In this document: positions 10,660 through 12,954 of the stretch, in pieces | Layout of the letters: every line of letters starts with the position of its first letter | Position numbering within the stretch: position 1 is the stretch's first letter | NCBI GenBank assembly: GCA_946482625.1 | Contig: CAMLSH010000057.1 | Span: forward strand, 1-12,954 | DNA from: an uncultured Opitutaceae bacterium | GTDB lineage: Bacteria; Verrucomicrobiota; Verrucomicrobiae; Opitutales; Opitutaceae | Direction of reading: 5' to 3' | Length of the DNA: 12,954 bases | Translations under genes and position numbers: made by a program | The notes under the pieces: generated by a model | Seen by the model: only the letters and a program-made list of their open reading frames with translations | What the model was told of the DNA's origin: nothing | Databases searched by the model: none

Positions 10660-11334
10660 TTACACCCGGGCGACGATTTCCAGATCGAAGACGGTGCGAG
10701 CGACGGCGGTCATGTCGGGGAAAACGCCGTCGGCGTGGGCATCGGTCAGTTCTTGCGCGGTGTGCGTGCCAGTGGTGACGCAGTAGCAGGGGAAACCGCC
10801 GTTGTGCGCGGCCTGAATATCGTAAGGGGAGTCGCCGATGAGGCAGGTCGTGGCGGCGTCGGCTCCGAGGGTTTGAAGCGCGTGGGCGGTGAATTCGCGG
10901 TCGGGTTTGAACCACGGCGTATCCATCGCGCCAAATACGCCGTCGAGGAGCGGATTGACGCCGAGGTGCTCCATGAGGGTGCGGGCGGAGGGGCCGTGTT
11001 TGTTGGTGAAGACGGCGCAACGGGCGCCGCGGGCTTTCAGCGCTTCGAGGAGTTCGCGCGAACCGGGCAGCAGGGCGACGCCGTAGAGCATGTTTGCCTC
11101 CCAGTAGGCGCGGTAGATGGGCACGGCTTTTTCGAGGAGCGCGGCGTTTTTCTCGCCGAGCACGCGGGTGATGGCGACTTCGACGCCGGCACCGATGGCG
11201 CGGTGAACCTGTTCCATCGTGGGCTCGGGCAATCCGAGGGTCCGCATGGTGTGGACATGCGAGCGGTGGATCGCGGCGAAGTGATCCAGGAGAGTGCCAT
11301 CGAGATCGAAGAGGACAGTGCGGAAACGGTTCAC
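10660..11334 (-). CDS. HAD-superfamily hydrolase, phosphoglycolate phosphatase-like
   Basis: A cytoplasmic haloacid-dehalogenase-fold phosphatase of 224 residues. Motif I is DLDGTLLD with nucleophile Asp10 and acid Asp12; motif II lies in VFTNK; the conserved lysine is in KPDREF; motif IV is GDSPYD with Asp168. The helical cap inserted after motif I fits the Gph/PGP subfamily (cap type C1), which dephosphorylates small phosphometabolites such as phosphoglycolate; the true substrate cannot be read from sequence. I chose the GTG at 11334 because it places NRFRTVLFDLDGT at the N-terminus as in relatives. The frame remains open to 11442, but a start there would run into the divergent permease gene and add 36 residues with no family resemblance. 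No Shine-Dalgarno is evident. Confidence 0.87.
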   Translation of the reverse strand: MNRFRTVLFDLDGTLLDHFAAIHRSHVHTMRTLGLPEPTMEQVHRAIGAGVEVAITRVLGEKNAALLEKAVPIYRAYWEANMLYGVALLPGSRELLEALKARGARCAVFTNKHGPSARTLMEHLGVNPLLDGVFGAMDTPWFKPDREFTAHALQTLGADAATTCLIGDSPYDIQAAHNGGFPCYCVTTGTHTAQELTDAHADGVFPDMTAVARTVFDLEIVARV

Positions 11335-11361
11335 GCACGGAACATTGGCGGACTCGGAGCG

Positions 11362-11397
11362 ACTGAAAATGGCAAATTTTGAGGTTTTGCTTTCAGT
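11362..11397. promoter_or_regulatory. Nested inverted repeat in the HAD / mlaE divergent region
   Basis: ACTGAAA at 11362-11368 pairs with TTTCAGT at 11391-11397. Inside it, GCAAA at 11372-11376 pairs with TTTGC at 11386-11390, giving 12 paired bases, a 3-base bulge (ATG, 11369-11371) and a 9-base loop. It lies between two divergent starts in an A/T-richer patch, so it could be an operator or a leader hairpin. If the permease started at ATG 11369, that codon would be the bulge itself. Confidence 0.3.
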
Positions 11398-11419
11398 GAC
11401 CGCCACTACAACCGACCCA

Positions 11420-12547
11420 ATGTCCATCGCGTCCGAAGTCATCCCTGCTCACGCGCAAACGCGCGAAGAGTCGGATGTGCTGGTCGTGACGTTGAGCGGA
11501 CGCTGGCGGATCACTGAACCCAGGCCGCAGTGGCGCTCGATCGTCGGGAAACGCCGGCCGAAAGCGGTGCGTCTGGAAATGGGCGAGATCGAGAGCTGGG
11601 ACAGTTCCCTGTTGTTGTTGTGGGAAAACGCGCGGCGTTGGAGCGTCAAGGCGGATGTGCCGCTGGATGACCGTTCGCTGCCGGAACAGGCGCGGATATT
11701 AAGGGATCAACTCGCGGCGGCGAAGGTGAAGGAAACGGCCGGCGACCGCGCGCCGGGGTTGTTCACCGCCGTCGGTTTGTGCGTGGCGGAGCTTCGGCAG
11801 AAGACGAAGGACATCGCGCATTTCGTGGGCGAATGCACGTTGAGCGCGATTTCGGTTTCGAAGCGGCCGCACAAATTTCGCTGGAGCGACTGTCTGGCGG
11901 AGATGCAGCAATGCGGAGCGCTCGCGCTGCCGATCGTGGGGCTGATCAATTTTCTCGTGGGCGTGACGCTCGCGTACACCGGCGCGATCGTGCTGCGGCA
12001 GTATGGCGGCGATATTTATGTGGCGGACCTGGTCGGTCTTTCGATGGTGCGCGAGATGGGGGCGATGATGACCGGCATCGTGGTGGCGGGACGCACGGGC
12101 GCGGCGTTTGCGGCGCAGCTCGGCAACATGAAGGCGAACGAGGAGATCGATGCGATCGAGACGCTGGGGCTGCGGCCGGTGGAGTTTCTGGTGCTGCCAC
12201 GCATCGTCGCGTTGGCGGTGATGATGCCGTTGCTCACTCTCTACGCGAGCGCGCTCGGCATCCTTGGCGGCATGGCGATTGCCAAGATGATTCTCTCGAT
12301 CTCGCCCGTGGCCTACTGGGTGGAGATGCTCACGATTGTGGATTTGTCGGACGTGATGACCGGCATCATCAAGGCGACGACCTTCGGATTGATCGTGGGG
12401 TTGGCTGGCTGCCTGCGGGGATTGCAGGCGGAGCGGAATGCGGCGGGCGTGGGGCGCGCGGCGACGTCGGCGGTGGTGACGTCGATCCTCCTGATCATCG
12501 TGGCCGACACGTTGTACGCGGCGGTATTCAACATTCTGGGATGGTAA
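11420..12547 (+). CDS. mlaE: MlaE-type lipid ABC transporter permease with N-terminal STAS-like domain
   Basis: Inner-membrane permease of the Mla system, which moves phospholipids between inner membrane and periplasm to maintain outer-membrane asymmetry. The 375-residue protein has an N-terminal STAS-like domain (~20-105, VLVVTLSGRWRI through the SWDSSLLLLW stretch), then the MlaE domain (~115-375). The MlaE signature is the coupling segment GNMKANEEIDAIETLGLRPV at ~235-255, flanked by hydrophobic helices (LPIVGLINFLVGVTLAYTGA, VALAVMMPLLTLYASALGIL, and a C-terminal helix ending in FNILGW). In E. coli the STAS protein MlaB is separate; here it is fused, as in many other phyla. I chose ATG 11420. 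ATG 11369 is possible and has GGAG at a 9-base spacing, but would leave only 34 bases to the divergent HAD start. The ATPase gene follows at once. Confidence 0.92.
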   Translation: MSIASEVIPAHAQTREESDVLVVTLSGRWRITEPRPQWRSIVGKRRPKAVRLEMGEIESWDSSLLLLWENARRWSVKADVPLDDRSLPEQARILRDQLAAAKVKETAGDRAPGLFTAVGLCVAELRQKTKDIAHFVGECTLSAISVSKRPHKFRWSDCLAEMQQCGALALPIVGLINFLVGVTLAYTGAIVLRQYGGDIYVADLVGLSMVREMGAMMTGIVVAGRTGAAFAAQLGNMKANEEIDAIETLGLRPVEFLVLPRIVALAVMMPLLTLYASALGILGGMAIAKMILSISPVAYWVEMLTIVDLSDVMTGIIKATTFGLIVGLAGCLRGLQAERNAAGVGRAATSAVVTSILLIIVADTLYAAVFNILGW

Positions 12548-12554
12548 ACGCGTG

Positions 12555-12954
12555 ATGCAAAAAACACCCCAACAGACGGGCGGTCCCGTCATCGACGTGG
12601 AGCGGCTCGAATGCGGCTACGAAGGCAACGTGATCCTGCGGGACGTGAGCTTCTCGGTGAAGCGCGGGGAGATTTTTTTCGTGATCGGCGGCAGCGGTTG
12701 CGGCAAGAGCACGCTGTTGCGGCATATGATCGGGCTGCATCGGCCGACGGCGGGCGCGGTGCGGTTTTTCGGAGAGGATTTCGGCGCGGCCGATCCGGCG
12801 CGGAAGCGGGAGCTGTTGAAAGGTTTCGGCGTGCTGTATCAAAGCGGCGCGCTCTGGAGCTCGCTGACGTTGCGCGAAAATGTGGCGCTGCCGCTGGAGG
12901 AGCACACGGATTTGAACCGGCGCGAGCGCGAGGAGATCGTGGCGCTGAAGCTCG
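12555..12954 (+). CDS. mlaF: MlaF-type ABC transporter ATP-binding protein (partial, cut by window end)
   Basis: Cytoplasmic ATPase partner of the MlaE permease. The first 133 residues are visible; the frame runs open off the right edge. The sequence after MQKTPQQ enters the fold with VIDVERLECGYEGNVIL. Walker A is GGSGCGKST with Lys51, followed by LLRHMIGLHRPTAG, and the Q-loop YQSGALWSSLT has Gln96; SGALWSSLT in this position is typical of MlaF rather than generic importers. The ABC signature, Walker B and H-loop lie beyond the window. The ATG at 12555 is 7 bases after the permease stop, and a GTG at 12552 is directly before it in frame, so translation is likely coupled. The substrate-binding MlaD-type gene would be expected next. 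Confidence 0.92.
   Translation, partial: MQKTPQQTGGPVIDVERLECGYEGNVILRDVSFSVKRGEIFFVIGGSGCGKSTLLRHMIGLHRPTAGAVRFFGEDFGAADPARKRELLKGFGVLYQSGALWSSLTLRENVALPLEEHTDLNRREREEIVALKL

Noticed and set aside
11335..11442. N-terminal extension of the HAD protein to 11442
   Set aside because: The added residues have no family resemblance and the start would overlap the divergent permease coding start at 11420.
11779..12555. Plus-strand open frame of 258 codons overlapping the permease in another frame
   Set aside because: It is rich in Arg, Gly and Asp with no membrane segments, and lies entirely inside the well-supported MlaE frame.

Overview
The window is GC-rich bacterial chromosome. Six genes have ordinary intergenic spacing, several lack clear Shine-Dalgarno sequences, and two start at TTG or GTG. 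The protein set points to Verrucomicrobiota, most likely an Opitutaceae-like organism: a hybrid kinase with a long periplasmic OB-like region, a STAS-fused MlaE permease, a DUF2721 protein, and a secreted PL9 pectate lyase carrying Ig-like modules. This placement is inference from protein style, not from a marker gene.

Layout. Positions 48-4379 (minus) encode a hybrid sensor histidine kinase with a signal peptide, a periplasmic region of about 700 residues, one TM helix, PAS, HisKA, HATPase and two receiver domains. Positions 4586-6913 (minus) encode a RecD2-type DNA helicase that carries an unusual Ser/Thr/Pro-rich insertion, encoded by a heptanucleotide-periodic DNA array. Positions 7206-9668 (minus) encode a secreted PL9-type pectate lyase with a beta-sandwich N-terminal module and two tandem Ig-like domains. 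Its 3' side holds an inverted pair of REP-like hairpins followed by a strong intrinsic terminator. Positions 10099-10566 (plus) encode a small DUF2721 membrane protein, convergent with a HAD-family phosphatase at 10660-11334 (minus). From 11420 to the right edge (plus) runs an Mla-type lipid transport operon: the STAS-MlaE permease, then the MlaF-type ATPase, which is cut by the window end.

How the genes relate. Only the MlaE/MlaF pair is clearly an operon, with 7 bases between stop and ATG. The others look like independent housekeeping or accessory units. The lyase fits a plant-polysaccharide-degrading lifestyle, and the kinase could sense an extracytoplasmic ligand, but nothing in the sequence links the two.

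I do not see a defence system, prophage, CRISPR array or RNA gene. The most interesting signals are small DNA structures: a REP-like doublet whose two copies differ by compensatory stem changes, and a heptamer-periodic repeat that appears to have been accepted inside the recD2 reading frame, with a second, weaker array directly upstream of its start.
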